Positions 1-11,877 of a stretch of DNA of 64,000 bases are shown here, one piece after another. The notes beneath the pieces are model-generated. The model was not told the DNA's origin. It worked only from the letters and a program-made list of their open reading frames with translations, and did no database searches. A program made the position numbers and the translations under genes. Source of the stretch: Sinohyriopsis cumingii (Eukaryota > Mollusca > Bivalvia > Unionida > Unionidae); contig CM068829.1 of assembly GCA_028554795.2 (NCBI GenBank), forward strand, positions 132,271,325 through 132,335,324, in the 5' to 3' direction. Numbering within the stretch: position 1 is the first letter of the stretch; every line of letters starts with the position of its first letter.

Positions 1-877
1 ACTGCACCTAACAGTCAACAATGTCGTCCTAAATGAACAGAAAACAATGAAATGTTTGGAGACTGAGATGGAGAGAATAAAAGTTTTTTTTAATCTCCAT
101 CACACTGTAAACATTTGTGACAGATGCAAAGAGGTTATAATGCTGAAATTCAAAGATGTGATAAAGAGATTACAAAGTTAATGAAAACATTTTCATACTT
201 GAACAAAACAGGTAAGGTCATTATCAATACTGTCAGAGCTGCGTGAAAAGAATTATTTTAAAAATAGTTAAAATAGTTAAAAAGATAAAGAACAAAGAAA
301 ACGTCATACATTTTAATGAAAACAAGATACAAGCTATGAAGACAACAAACGATTTTCCTTCTACAGTTTTGAGTGAGAGAAGCGCCACATGAATTCAATT
401 TTACATCAAAATTACTACTACAATATGAGGTTAGACAATTTAGAAGTACATAAAATAATATTTTGATCGGCTAATGATTAATAATATATGTGTGGTACAA
501 TAGCTAATGGCCTTACATTTCATTTGTATAAAACAACGATATATTCAATTAATATATCCTGATGGTCCGAATAAGAAAGAAAAGAGCAGGAAACATTCAT
601 TAAAATATTAGAGAGAAACAACTGGAATAAAAATAGTGCAAAATCAGTAGACTTCGTGAATGAAAGAATAAGTGAGCAATATTGGACGACCTAGTTTTTA
701 AACAACGTATAAACAAATTTGGATCTTTACGCATCTACTGTCCTCAGTGTATATATATAATAAAACCTCCTCGTGGTCCGAACATAAGGTCAAACTTGAA
801 ACTATTATCGGGAAAAATAGTATTTTGCATTTAGTGCACAACTGATATTCCTATTGTTTAATGAATTTCTTTTTATT
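1..877. other. AT-rich sequence without a recognised gene
   Basis: No recognisable domain. A frame on the plus strand is open from base 2 to a stop near 181 and reads as a charged stretch with one CxxC, but it lacks a recognisable family and could be chance or the edge of an exon. Confidence 0.4.
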
Positions 878-1145
878 TGTTTGTAGAGGAACATTAACAA
901 AGCCGCACTCTACTCCCTGAATAAGAATACTCTCATTAGAGGAAGACTTCTCAGAGAAAGGCAAAGTACCTTACAATAAAAGACTCTGAGAAGCTCCTGT
1001 GTTCATCAAAATTTTGATAGGGATAGGATTGGCCCAATCACCCAAAAGGGATATAGAACCCTTCGATATGAATGGTTCATAATTCTCCATAATAAAATCA
1101 GACTGTTTTTGTTTAGATCCAACAAATGTATTGCTTTCAATACAT
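878..1145 (-). pseudogene. Ty3/gypsy aspartic protease remnant
   Basis: The minus strand downstream of the LINE encodes a retropepsin-like segment. It has a hydrophobic strand, then the active-site motif in the order N-T-G-A-S-Q-S (near 985-1005), then a Gly-Val-Glu-Cys-Gly segment typical of the next strand in gypsy proteases. The catalytic Asp of the usual D-T-G is read as Asn, so the enzyme would be dead. This is the continuation of the gag remnant at 2816-3870; the two were one gag-pro unit before the LINE at 1146-2798 landed between them. Reverse transcriptase, RNase H and integrase of the gypsy element are not present in the window to the left. Confidence 0.65.
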
Positions 1146-1149
1146 GATG

Positions 1150-1184
<35 letters not shown>

Positions 1185-2798
1185 GACTTTGTATAGCACC
1201 TAATCTTTAGAAGCTCTAAGCGCTTTATAACATTAGAAAACACCTATAAGATAAAAAACATATAATGATATGATTACAGAAACAAACACAATGAAATTAG
1301 AAAACATTAAAAAAGATGCTGAGAATATTTAAGGTAGGAAACATTATTAGGTCTTTATGTTTGTTCTTGCAGTCGAAATAAGTGAGTTTTGAGAGCCCTC
1401 TTGAATGTGATCACTGTGTCTTTGTGTCTAAGTTCAGTGGGCAATTCATTCCACGTTGCTGGGCCCTGGTATGCAAAAGAACGCTGTCCATATGACTTTG
1501 TTTTCATAGTGGGAATAATGAGTATACGACTGTCAGAAGAGGAGCGTAAGTATCTTGCTGGTGTGTACACATGGGTGAGGTCGGATAGGTATGTTGGACT
1601 AGAGTCCGACAGTGAAACGTAGCACAGAGAACAAATTTTGTGTTTGATTCTGGATCGAATGGATAGCCAGTGTAGGGTACAGAGCAGCGGGGAAGTGTGC
1701 TCTGATCATGGTTCTCTAAGTATGATCCGAGCAGCTGTGTTTTGAACTTTGAGACGTTTCTGGAGCAGATATTGAGATGAACCAGACAGAATTGAGTTAC
1801 AATAGTCCAGCCTTGAAAGTACTAATGAGCACACAAGTGTTTTAGTGACATCAACTGAAAGATATTTGGAAATTGAGCTGATGCGTCTTAGCTCAAGATA
1901 TGCAGCCTTGCATATGTTCATGACATGTTGGTGCAACGTGAGAGTACTGTCCAGAGTAACACCTAGGTTTCGTACTGATTGTGTGAATTTAATGTTGGTG
2001 TTGCTGATATTTATTGTTTGAGGTAAAGGATGTGAATGAGAAAGTCTTTATGTTGTGAATAGCCTCATTTTTATCATCATTCATCTGCGGCTTGTCACAT
2101 GTCATCCATGATTTCACATCAGCAATGCACCTCTCTGCACCTTGGATGGTAGCATCAACTTCAGTTGGGTGGCTAGATTTGTATACTTGGGTGTCATCAG
2201 CGTACAAGTGGTGAGACACTGGATGATGATTTATGACACTTGAAAGCCACTGAGTGTACAGAATGAAGAGAACAGGTCCAAGAACAGACCCCTGTGGAAC
2301 ACCACAACATAGATCAACTGGGCTGGAGTGTATTCCATTTGCAGATACAATTTGTGTCCTGTTGACCAAGTAGGACTTGAACCACAGTAAGGCTGTATCA
2401 TGAATGCCAAATGCATGCTGGAGACGGTGAAGTAATATATCAGGGTCTATTGTGTCAAATGCTGCAGACAAATCAAGGAGGGTGAGGACTGTAATCTTTC
2501 CGCTATCCAACGCAGAGAGAATGTCATTAACTACTTTTAGAAGAGTAGTTTCAATACTGTGGCAAGGGCGATATGCAGATTGTACATTGCTAAAAAGACT
2601 GTTTGAACTTAGATGAGATACAAGCTGGGATACAACAACCTTTTCTAAGATGTTTGATATGAATGGGAGATTAGAAACTGGGCGATAGTTCTTTAAATCG
2701 TTGTGGTCTAGTGTTGGTTTCTTCAGCAGAGGCTTTACAATGGCAGTTTTGAAAAATGATGGGAATTTCCCGGATGAGAGAGGGGTATTAATAATGAC
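1146..2798 (-). mobile_element. 5'-truncated CR1/L2-like LINE, copy 1
   Basis: The 3' end is an (ATT)n tail (plus-strand AAT repeats at about 1149-1181), preceded by a 3' UTR that matches, base for base over long stretches, the copies at 17823-18013 and 58397-58600. The body holds the reverse transcriptase. The 5' end is truncated inside the RT region near 2798, where similarity to the long copy stops. It is inserted between the gag zinc knuckle and the protease of a gypsy element. No clear target duplication was seen, as is usual for this LINE group. Confidence 0.85.
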
Positions 2799-2801
2799 CA
2801 T
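1355..2801 (-). pseudogene. LINE reverse transcriptase (broken), copy 1
   Basis: Reverse transcriptase domain of a non-LTR retrotransposon, read right to left. Visible RT blocks are the YRPVSNLPF block, block A with AFDTID, block B GVPQGSVLGPVLF, and block C YADDTQVY with the two catalytic Asp. A frameshift near 2045-2060 ends the first long frame (1989-2801). The downstream part resumes in other frames at 1706-1936 (LDYCNSILSG region) and 1355-1570 (the TWNELP...THLF tail that closes this RT family). The gene lacks its endonuclease because of the 5' truncation, so it cannot move by itself. Confidence 0.85.
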
Positions 2802-2815
2802 GACCTTGACCTCTT

Positions 2816-3870
2816 AAAAATAAGAGCATTTGGAATAGGTCTGTCTTGATTCTGATGTCTGTATTTCAATTTGTAACGATCAGAAATAACGCGTCCTTTC
2901 TTCTTGCAATAGGTACACGTAGGAAGAGACAGGGATCTTTGATCAAGCTTATCTGAAGCTTGATGTTTAGAAGTTGTGCCAGTTTGAGATTTAGAAGAGT
3001 TTGTATCAGGCTGAGTTACTTTTTCTGCCAGAAGACTGATGAGTGAAAGTCTTATTTACGAAAGGAACTTTATGAGTTAATGAATACTCATCAGCAGCAC
3101 GAGGAAAATTTTCCAAGGTTTCGATCCTATGCTCGTCAATATAAATCCTAATGACGCTATGGACACAGTTCTTGAAATCTTCAAGTAATACAAGTTTTTT
3201 TGAGACTTTCACAATCTTGTTCAACTTTCTTGGCTCTTTTTCTCTAGCAAATTGGACATGAATTTGTTCAGCTTCATTTTTAAAGTTTCTGAATTTTTCC
3301 AGAAAAGCTTCAGCGACTAACTCATAAACCCTTAAGATGCATTCCTTAACCGTATCATAGTCACCACTTCGGTGAACTGATAGTGAACCGTAAATATCAC
3401 TAACTTTACCACTGAGTACACATTGTGGCAATATAGTCCAGTGCTCTCTTGACCATTTCAAATTTTCTGTTATTCTTTCAAAACAAGCAAAATATTTGAC
3501 TACTTCCTTATCCAGAAAAGGTGGTGCTAAATTGATATTTCTTAAAACATCAAAAGTAGAGGAGTGTTTCCCATTTGCCAGCGCTAATTCTTTTAATCGA
3601 ATTTGAAATTCCTTCTCTTTCTTTCTTCATCTAATTGCATTTGTTTTTTCTTGTAAAAGCATTTGTCTTTCTTTCTCTTTTTCTTCCTTTTGTAACTGAA
3701 TTCGTCTTTCTCTCTCCTCACTCTCTTTTTGCAATCCATTCGTCTTACTTCCATCTCTTTCTGAAACTGCATTCATCTTACTTCCATCTCTCTTTCCATT
3801 TGTATCTTTTCTTTCTGAAACTGAACCTGTCTTATATATAGTTCCAACTTTTTTAGTTGTATTTCCATTT
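2816..3870 (-). pseudogene. Ty3/gypsy gag remnant with SCAN-like domain and zinc knuckle
   Basis: Read on the minus strand. First comes a K/E/Q/R-rich coiled-coil-like N terminus (about 3600-3870, frame broken). It leads into a SCAN-like capsid core at 3006-3600 with the landmarks PPFLDKE, KYFACFE, WSREHW and YELVAEAF. A degenerate CCHC zinc knuckle follows near 2890-2925 in which the His and the last Cys are replaced by Arg. This arrangement matches gag of Gmr1-like gypsy elements, the source of vertebrate SCAN domains (family knowledge). The longest single frame is 151 aa. It ends where the LINE begins. It was gag of the same element whose protease lies at 878-1145. Confidence 0.7.
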
Positions 3871-4233
3871 TCAAATTTCCAACCACTCCCGAGTAATATT
3901 AAAAAATTTCTTTACTTTTGATGACATTTTGGAAAAAGCTTGCCGATTTCACTAAAGATTTCAAAATTGTAAAAAAAATTGGGTTTTTTTAAAAGATTTC
4001 AAAAGCTAGGTGAATTCAAATTTCAAAAAACAAATTGTTCTGAAATATTTTAGCCAAAATTCAAATATCCAAGGACAAGCGCCCAATTTTTTATGTTACG
4101 TGTTTAGGCTTTAATAAACAGTAACAAAGAAAGAGTGAAAACAACAAGTTTTGAAAAATTAACAAAACAATTTATTTCCCTGGGAAAACACTGTAAAAGT
4201 GAAGAAAAGAGAGCCTACCGTTTTAAGAAATCA

Positions 4234-4330
4234 AATCCAGAAGAAAAATCCAAGAATAATACTCGGATTAAATTTTAGAAGTCCTTCTGACGAATTCAAG
4301 TTCGAGTCCCGACGAAAAATCCAAACTGGA
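4234..4330 (-). other. Possible gypsy leader/primer-binding region
   Basis: On the minus strand a TGGATTTTTCGTCGGGACTC stretch starts at about 4322, some 450 bases upstream of gag, where a tRNA primer-binding site begins (TGG complement of a 3' CCA). The complementary plus strand reads like a T-loop (TTCGAGT) followed by stem and CCA. A related TGGATTTTTCTTC copy sits near 4252. No LTR pair was identified, so this is tentative. Confidence 0.25.
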
Positions 4331-5035
4331 AGGCGATGACGTATACTATAGCCAGTATAGTGCTGTAGTGTCTACTGTTCTTTGTTGATCCACGAACTTT
4401 CGAATAAAATTTCAAGAAATGTCTTTTCCCAAGAATTTTCTATGAGCACTCAAATATTATTTAGGAAAAAAATTAGTAATTCCATTAAAAAAATTTGTTG
4501 ACTCAAAACTGGTCACAAACAAACACTTTTCAGCGTCCAAGGTAAAAAAAGCCGAACTGACTAATTTCTGTATAGGCAAATGGTTATACAGTCTGAATAA
4601 GAGGCAAAATAGATACCCGTATGATGGTCGCGTGATTACTTTCCAGAACAGTTTAGAAGCCATTTACTTGTCTAAGGTCACGTATTCCCAGTCAGCCTCG
4701 ATTCCGCCATATAAATCACACATTAGGAATATAAAGAAAAGAAATTGTTTATTTGATTCTCAATCAAGGTCAGGAACTTGATCAGCATGACGATACAAAG
4801 TTTTATTTTTAGGTGTTTTCGACAAAACAGTCAGATCCAACTAATTTCTGGAACATATCAAATTCCTAGTAAACAAAATTATATTATTTTGACATGTAAT
4901 GAAATAAAAAAATTAAAACTTACAAACAGTGAATTAAATTAAGTCAAATATAAATTAAATCAAATATACAAATTAGTGTGTGTCTGTGTTATGTATGTAT
5001 ATGTTTTGTTGGTCCGTCTAAAACTCCTTTATAAA
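4331..5035. other. No gene seen
   Basis: AT-rich non-coding sequence. It may include a decayed 5' LTR of the gypsy element, but no boundaries could be fixed. Confidence 0.3.
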
Positions 5036-5660
5036 CCCTTTTGACTCTATAAACCCTTTCTGAGGCCATCTACTACTTTGCATATCGAATCTAAGGCCCT
5101 TTTAACATAAAATTTAACATACTCATCTGGACTAGCGTGTATTGAGGTCAATTCGAACACTGTTACTAAGTCACCGCCCAGGTGTGGTCAGTCACTTGTA
5201 ACACTGGTACCTTTTGAGGCTATAAATATGTACTAGGTTTTCCTACACGTTGAGGCTGTAAATTGATACTAGGGCTTTTCCATAGGACTTTCCTGCAAGA
5301 TGAGGCTATACATAAATACTAGAATTTTCCATAGATTTTCCTGCAAGTTGAGCCAATAAATAGATACTGGCGATTTTCCATTTCTCACTAATAATATTCA
5401 ACTAAGGACCCAAAACATAGTCGCCATAATCCCTATGACGTCACCCATGCTCAATTACCGTTTGACCTCCCAAGTACCATTATCATGTTCAGTTCCCGTT
5501 TGAAGCTATAGGGTCCCTGTTCATTTCCGTTTGAGGCCATACATTTTGATGCTATACATATTTCCGCCATTTTCGCTTTATAAACCCATTTGAGGCTAGA
5601 AAGTTTGAGGCTAACAATTTACCCGCCATTTTCCCTATATAAAACCATTTAAGGCTCAAA
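5036..5660 (+). repeat. Degenerate minisatellite, TTTGAGGCTATAAA core
   Basis: About ten diverged copies of a short core resembling TTTGAGGCTATAAA recur at 35-60 base intervals (near 5055, 5214, 5257, 5300, 5346, 5502, 5540, 5590, 5608 and 5645). Several are followed by a TTTTCC-rich spacer (ACTAGG..TTTTCC). No gene in it. Confidence 0.6.
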
Positions 5661-6389
5661 AGTCTCCCATTACTACTGTTACACATGATTTGATGTCAAA
5701 TTCCCTTTAACGCGATCCATTTAGTCCATTTTATGGTCATATTTGACGAGAAATCGACGAAAGAGACCATGCGTGGTAAATTTATATAGAAATGATATTG
5801 TCACCACTGGCAACAATTGGTCTATAGACCTTTCGATATGTCAGTCCACATTAAACACCTATATCAGTCTGGCTCAGTATAGACAACCACACAATAAGTT
5901 ATATGAACTCTATAAGGATATTGACATTGCGAGCTCTCTTCGTTCTGCCTCAGCGAGCTCGTGAATGTAAAATAGACCAAGTGTACATTCCAGCACGTTG
6001 CGAGATACATCCCACTGAGTCTCAGTACTCGTCGGTAAAGCGCTTTACTCCAATTGCTTCTGCATGAAATAAACTATTTGTTTTCTTGCATTGTAAATCA
6101 CATAACCTAATCAAACCAGTATCTTTGCTGTTCTAACGATAAAGCAATCGCGATATGTGGCACAAAACACAAACGTTAATTAAGATGTTTCTAAAATTGG
6201 TGAGTTTTTCATCTTCATTAACGTTCAAATGCTTTCCTTAAGCCTTAATGTACGTCTATTCTAATAACTTTCTTTTTTAATACAAAATAATCAGTCTTAC
6301 CATGCTAGTAAATACTTTTTTAATGTTATTATATACCTATAGAAGTGGGCTGGTGTTTGCAATAGTAAGTGACTTTATAGTCTAGATGG
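5661..6389. other. No gene seen
   Basis: A short open frame at 5743-5964 has no recognisable domain and is treated as chance. Confidence 0.35.
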
Positions 6390-6690
6390 TCTCGTAATTT
6401 TTAATTTTTGTGAAAGGCTCTAGTATAACAAGTCTATTAAATTATTACTTTGCGAAATGATCAAGTCCGGTTGGTCCAGTAACTTTTAACTTTTGCGAAA
6501 TGCAAAAGTCTGGCTTGTAAAGTAATTTGTAACTGTTACGAAATGCTCAATCCTTTCTTGTCTATTTATTTTTAACCTTTGCGAAATACTCAGATCTGAC
6601 CGGTAACTTCATTTTTAACTTTTAAAAATACTAGAGTTTAGTTGATCCATTATTGTCTAACGTTTGCGAAATGCTCAGGTATTAGTGATT
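6390..6690 (+). repeat. Degenerate tandem repeat, about 60-bp unit, GCGAAATGCTCA core
   Basis: Five to six diverged units contain TTTTTAACTTTTGCGAAATGCTCA, followed by a TCTGG(T/C)T(T/G)G-like segment (cores near 6405, 6450, 6495, 6540, 6580 and 6665). Units differ by substitutions and small indels, which suggests an old array. Confidence 0.6.
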
Positions 6691-7727
6691 CACTTCCTCT
6701 GAAGTAGTTGATGTAATGACAGTGACGGAGTGTGTGATGAGGAAATGTTTTATTGGACTAATGCCAGTTGTCAAGAAAGATCGCAGTTTTTTAAATGTCA
6801 CTATAAATCGTGAGTCTCATTATAGTGAACAGATTTGAATAGAATAATGCACAGCACTGATATGCTAAGTAATGTGAAGGAAAGGAAATGGAAACTAAGG
6901 AAGAGAGCTTATTATATACGGCAAAAAATGACGGGAGATAATTAAAACAAAATGAAAAACGTCATTGAAGGAAAGCAGACGAGAAGAATTTTAGTGACAG
7001 CATAGCTTAAACAGACATTTGGTAACTAGTATTCCACCCAAAAATCCATATCAGATCCCACGACCGCGGATCAGAGAAATAAACTAATTTTAAATCATGA
7101 ACCTGGTAAAAAAATGATATATTCTAATCTTTGGTATATCTAATCAGCTTTTACCGATACAATTTGTAGATCCTGCCAAAACCATGTGAATTGGTGAATA
7201 TTTTATTGAATAAGCATCGTTATCGTATCTTCTGTTAAGTTCTAAGCTAAGAATTATTGATGTCTAGTCTTGTTCGTGCGACTGAGGTTAGCTCTCAGCC
7301 AATAACATATGGTTTTAAGTAAGAAAAACAACCGTCTTTATGACTAAATGACATATCAAGTAAAACTCAAATTGAATATGATAAGTTTGATAAAATCTAG
7401 GCCTGGGTACTTTCCTCCCATTAATTATTTCAGCAAATTTGTGATATGTTTCTTTATGAGGAGCTATTGCTTCTAACAACAAAAGATCAGAGTTAAGGTT
7501 TGAGTCTTTTACTGGAACAGGTTTGTTTTCAGGCCTGACTTCAAGATGTCTGCTATAGTCGTCATGAACAAAATGTCACAACATTTGTTTGTCTAATTTT
7601 AAATAAAATTCAGATCGACTTAAAACTAACATAACTTTCAGAAATTAGGTGTTTCTTGCATTCTTTGTCTTGTCGACCAATTTATCTATCTATCTCTTTT
7701 CCCATTTCACACTAATTGCATACTCAC
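6691..7727. other. No confident gene; possible minus-strand open stretch at 7330-7575
   Basis: The minus strand is open for about 80 codons around 7330-7575 without an ATG and without a family I recognise. It lies just downstream of an HSPA12 exon in transcript orientation, but it does not resemble the next part of HSPA12. Confidence 0.2.
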
Positions 7728-7946
7728 CTCACTCGCAGCAATCTCCCGCATGAACTGTTTGGCGGCGTCACTCCAAATAGCGGGTACCGTAAGAACCCAA
7801 TGAACATCATTTTCGGTCACACATGATCCTAGCTTTGTAACAGAATCTAGCAAGTGCAATTTTAGAAATTTAATTGCAGCGCCGAATATTCTCTTCGCAG
7901 GCATTGTAAGCCCCTTGTCATCAGTTATTTCCACATCTCGTTTGAT
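7728..7946 (-). CDS. HSPA12-like Hsp70 protein, second coding exon
   Basis: Exon of 219 bases (73 codons, phase 0 at both ends) on the minus strand. It is bounded by a TTTTAG acceptor just above 7946 and a GAG|GTGAGT donor at 7728/7727. It encodes the segment after the first ATPase lobe of HSPA12A/B-type proteins: IKRDVEITDDKGLTMPAK, then a helix with FGAAIKFLK, then the strand HWVLTVPAIWSDAAKQFMRE, a hallmark of this family (W in VPAIW kept). HSPA12 proteins are cytosolic, atypical Hsp70 relatives that bind ATP and are greatly expanded in bivalves (family knowledge). It joins in frame to the exon at 8444-8740. Later exons, which should lie to the left, were not found in the next 7 kb, so the gene is either long-introned or truncated. 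Confidence 0.8.
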
Positions 7947-8443
7947 CTAAAATAAAAATAACATATGTCCAAAACGCTTATAATGGAAACATAGGATGTA
8001 TCATGGCTACTTACTCTTTGCATGGTAAATAGGAATTTATTACAAGGTCATGTATTGACATGTTTGCAAATTAACGTGGAATGAGAACATTCATATTTTT
8101 TCTAAAATCATTTGGTTTTAGTTTGCTTCGGGTACAATCGATGAAACTCGTGGCAGAAACATATTTCTTTGAGTTGATATGTTAACTACGTCAACCACAG
8201 ATAAGCATGGAAAATCATCGCTAAATGATTCTTGCTTCGTTTTACAAAGCGGAAATGTTTCATAGCATTTTAAGACAGGGTCCTTGTTTCTGAAGGTTTT
8301 ACTCAAGAGCAAACTTTATCTTGAATAGGAAATCAAAGAAACTGAAGTACACACTTGCATTTACTAGATTAATGTGTGGATACATTTCATTATTATTTTA
8401 GGCAAAGTGTACCTGTTCTAGAAGGAATGAAAAGTTTATCTAC
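7947..8443 (-). other. Intron of the HSPA12-like gene
   Basis: 497 bases between a CAG|GTAGAT donor (8444/8443) and a TTTTAG|ATC acceptor (7947/7946). Both exons are in phase 0. Open frames inside it show no homology to Hsp70. Confidence 0.7.
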
Positions 8444-8740
8444 CTGTTTATTGTGCAGAGTCATTTTGAAACGTTCAAAGTAGTACCACTTCTGATGCTG
8501 TTCATCTAGGGCTAAATCTGAGTATTTGTTTTCGGCTTCATATCCAAAAGAGTGAAATTTCCCATCTGGATCGAAGAGGACGCAAGTAGGACACTTCAAA
8601 GACAGCGCATTTCCACCAGACGACATATTGGGTGCGTTGATTTTAGTGAGTTCCTCACCCATAAATGAAAATGCATATCCACTGTAGGTTGTTCCAAAGT
8701 CGATTGCCGCAACCAGAAGCTTATTCTCTTTGGATGTCAT
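8444..8740 (-). CDS. HSPA12-like Hsp70 protein, first coding exon
   Basis: Starts at ATG 8740 and runs 99 codons to a CAG|GTAGAT donor. It encodes the Hsp70 phosphate-1 loop AAIDFGTTYSGYAFSF near residues 11-26, then CPTCVLFDPDGKFHSFGYEAE and the WYYFERFKM segment, all in the order seen in HSPA12A/B. HSPA12 proteins lack the normal Hsp70 peptide-binding domain and start with exactly this type of short leader (family knowledge). The start is supported because the conserved core begins about 10 residues after the Met. Next exon: 7728-7946. A related exon of a second copy lies at 38925-39143. Confidence 0.85.
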
Positions 8741-10879
8741 TTTCCTCTAGAAATACGTACTAAATGTCAGTAGTGAACATGGTGTTTGCTTACATACATA
8801 TATTCACCTACAAACCTACATACCTGATCATCCAAATAACGGTCAAGCTAGTTGGTTAGATTCCTAACTAATTGTCTACCTACTTACCCACCTACCTCTC
8901 TCCAGACGTAAATACCTATCGATGTACATAAACACATGCATCCGTGAAATGCTGTGGAAAGCCTGAAAGTACGTGAAACATGCTTCATCTGCGGCCATGA
9001 GGTTCAATTGGAAAAAGGAAGAGCTTACATCCATTATCCGTAGTAAGGTTAAGTTTCCTTTATCTATCTTTAAGGTTACAATTGGCTCAGTTTAGTTCGT
9101 TCATTTGTGTAATTTCATTTTGGTAATTAGGCACATATTACGTTATCAGTACCATTCAGAAAACTCACTCCCCCAGTAAGACGTATTGATATTTGTTAGA
9201 AAATCGAAGATGCACCACCAGATAAAAAAATTCTCTGCTGCAGATGGTCAATAGTTTTTTGTTTTTGGATGATAGTGGAAGGTATGGTGGTAATGGTGGT
9301 GCAGGTGGCAAAATGCTTTACTGGCCTACTTTATTTTTGAAAAGGTCTAAAAACTAAAATCAGTTACACAAATAAAAACAAAGGCGATTTCAAATCAATT
9401 TCGTTAATAAGGCATGTGACTTACTTCAGCCATTATATTAAAAAGCACTCCAATATGAACTATTTGTCATTAAACAAAATCAAAATGACAATAAATGGAC
9501 AAAAGACTGACATGCTGTTAAATTCAGCTACAATTAAACGTCTACATTTCTTTAAACTGTCAAAAATACAAAACAGGTGCGTTCAAACTGACTCTTAGTA
9601 AACAAATACTAACAGCAGAGAGGAGACCCACGCCCTACAAACAAACACCATAAATCTAAATTAAATAACCACTGGACTAACCGTTGCTAAGACATTGCCC
9701 ACAAATTATTCGAACATAAAACGTAGTTGAAGGAAAACAATATGGAACTTTAATACATCATCTCCAGATATTTCATGCATAAATGAAGAATCTCAAGGAC
9801 ATTGAGCTAGTACAAACTTGCCCCGAAACTCAAACAACGCCTTAGCTTTTGAACTCAGTCTAGCACCCATTCGGTTCAACCAAGTTGAGTCATAAACACC
9901 ATCCGTTCTAGATATGTGATATATATGTGGGTAAAATGTTGATATGCAGATGATTAGAACCATTCCTACGAAATATCATCCTTCAGAAATTAATGTAAAT
10001 AATAAAGACATAAACATAAGCAGCAACTTACCCAAAAATGTTAAGGTTGGACACAGATCTCTATACCTATGCCGGTGCAAATATATATCACCTCTCCTTC
10101 TAATAGCCGAGCTGAAGAGGACATCTTGACTGATAACATTAAATTTTGGAGCACCAAGATACGTAGGTAACTACCATCTACATTATCACTGGTGTGTCGA
10201 AGGTGACCCATCATATTCGCAGATAGCCAGTTATTGGAATATTGAACTACTTATTCGTCATATTTATCTTCTTTTATCTGTAACCTGTGATCTAGCACAT
10301 GTACGTAGCCCTACAACCTAAAGGTAAAATCTTGTGTGAGATTATTTGTAAATCCTAGAAATATAACGCCATCGTTAGCAAGGATAGTAATGGTGATGGA
10401 AGCCTCCATAAACATGATAATATTTAACTTTGTCACCGTTTGTCTAAAGTCATACCATATACCTTACTGAGACATCGGTGCTTCTTCTTATATATTACGA
10501 TCAGGAAGAAGTGCAGTCGTAAATGATTAACAACGGTAGTCTCGCCTTGTACAAATATTTAACAAAGTAAGGGCAGATTAATGATCATCGCTTGCGATAC
10601 AGCAGACCTTTAGGGTTCCACAAAGATAAATTGCCAACAGTATTCTCTGGTTGTATGAGAAAAATGTTGCATTGACAAGAAAGGCCGGCATTTTCCATGG
10701 GATATGTGCAAAAGTGCATCGTCCATTTTAAACTCTGTCAAGAACCACAAGGGTTCAATGTGATTAGACCAATGAGCGATGCTTAGGGGCACATCAACAC
10801 ATGAAAGGTTACATCGTGCTGAACCAGTTTTTGTAAAGTGTCTTGCCATTAGACATACATAAAGGTGGTCGCATGGCCT
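8741..10879. other. No gene seen
   Basis: Upstream side of the HSPA12-like gene; any promoter is not identifiable by eye. Short open frames at 9416-9598, 9944-10129 and 10610-10921 have no family signature. Confidence 0.35.
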
Positions 10880-11010
10880 GGATACAGCAGGATTCGAACC
10901 GCTGGTCATGCTGGTTATCACTAGAGAAAGGAATGGGCGACACTACAACAGGAAGGTATATTACTGGTGTTACACCGGCGCGCTAACCCTTTAGCCACCG
11001 CAACTCCTTC
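10880..11010 (-). mobile_element. tRNA-derived SINE head
   Basis: On the minus strand an A-box-like GTGGCTAAAGGGTTAGCGCG (11002-10980) is followed by a B box GGTTCGAATCC (about 10901-10888). The spacing is larger than in a true tRNA, so this is a tRNA-derived SINE promoter and not a tRNA gene. The body probably extends left, but its end is unclear. Confidence 0.55.
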
Positions 11011-11276
11011 AACCATTTTCAAACTCTTGTATTTTTAATTGTTATTAAACCTAATTAGCGAGCAGATCAGTTTCAAACTGGGCCGTGTTTTGTGGTATAT
11101 TGATGAAGAAAAATCTTATCACTTTTATCATTCGTGAATCATTTTGACGACCTTATTTGTGGTCGCCTGACATAGTTGAAAGGAGCAGGATACAACTGGG
11201 GCCATTGGAAACAAGATGGTAGACACAAAATGCCTTCATGCATATCCTGTAGTAGAAAGGCGGACACGAGGTCGCC

Positions 11277-11434
11277 ACATTTATTTATCATCTGCCCTTT
11301 TTTACACATAAAGAGAACAATGTGTCTGGTTCACTGATTCTCAGTCGGAATAAAACATTTATTTATCAGCTGCCCTTTTTTACACGTAAAGAGAACCATG
11401 TGTCTGGCTTACTGATTCTCAGTCAGAATAAAAC
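11277..11434 (+). repeat. Two-copy tandem duplication, 78-bp unit
   Basis: ACATTTATTTATCA(T/G)CTGCCC... occurs at 11277 and again at 11355 with only a few differences, including both TGTGTCTGG and CTGATTCTCAGTC segments. Confidence 0.8.
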
Positions 11435-11767
11435 ACCTTTTGTCAGAATGCCTAATGACATTCCAGCATCGAGCAATAGTTGTTATTCGGCCTTATATCA
11501 ATTATTAGATAGTAATATAAATCATTACATTGTCTTTCATTGTGTTTGATGTTCTATATTACACATTATCCATCAAGAGATTACTGCTTCATAAAAATGC
11601 CCTCCTTGTTTTGAAAGCAGAACGTGCATATATTGTTTGTATACGGTGAATACATTTGTCCTTTATATAAGGATGACTACAGGACTTTATGAGACCGTTC
11701 TATATGAATCAAAGGAACAGAGCACAAACAGAATATTACTTGGCACACATGTAGCAAGTTCTATGTT

Positions 11768-11877
11768 TGGAATATCAGGTCATATTGTTCAAAACAGTAT
11801 TACAGTTTGACAGCCTAGCTTTGAATATCAGGTCATATTGTTCAAAATAGCTTTATAGCTTCACAGCCTAGCTTTAG
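11768..11877 (+). repeat. Two-copy tandem duplication, about 53-bp unit
   Basis: GAATATCAGGTCATATTGTT occurs at 11770 and 11823, each followed by a CAGCCTAGCTTT ending. Confidence 0.8.

Noticed and set aside
4457..4663. 68-codon frame on the minus strand with aromatic stretches
   Set aside because: No homology to gag or to any family I know; likely chance within the gypsy flank.
7330..7575. Open minus-strand stretch downstream of the HSPA12 exon as a third exon
   Set aside because: It does not resemble the expected HSPA12 segment, and no convincing acceptor and donor pair was found.
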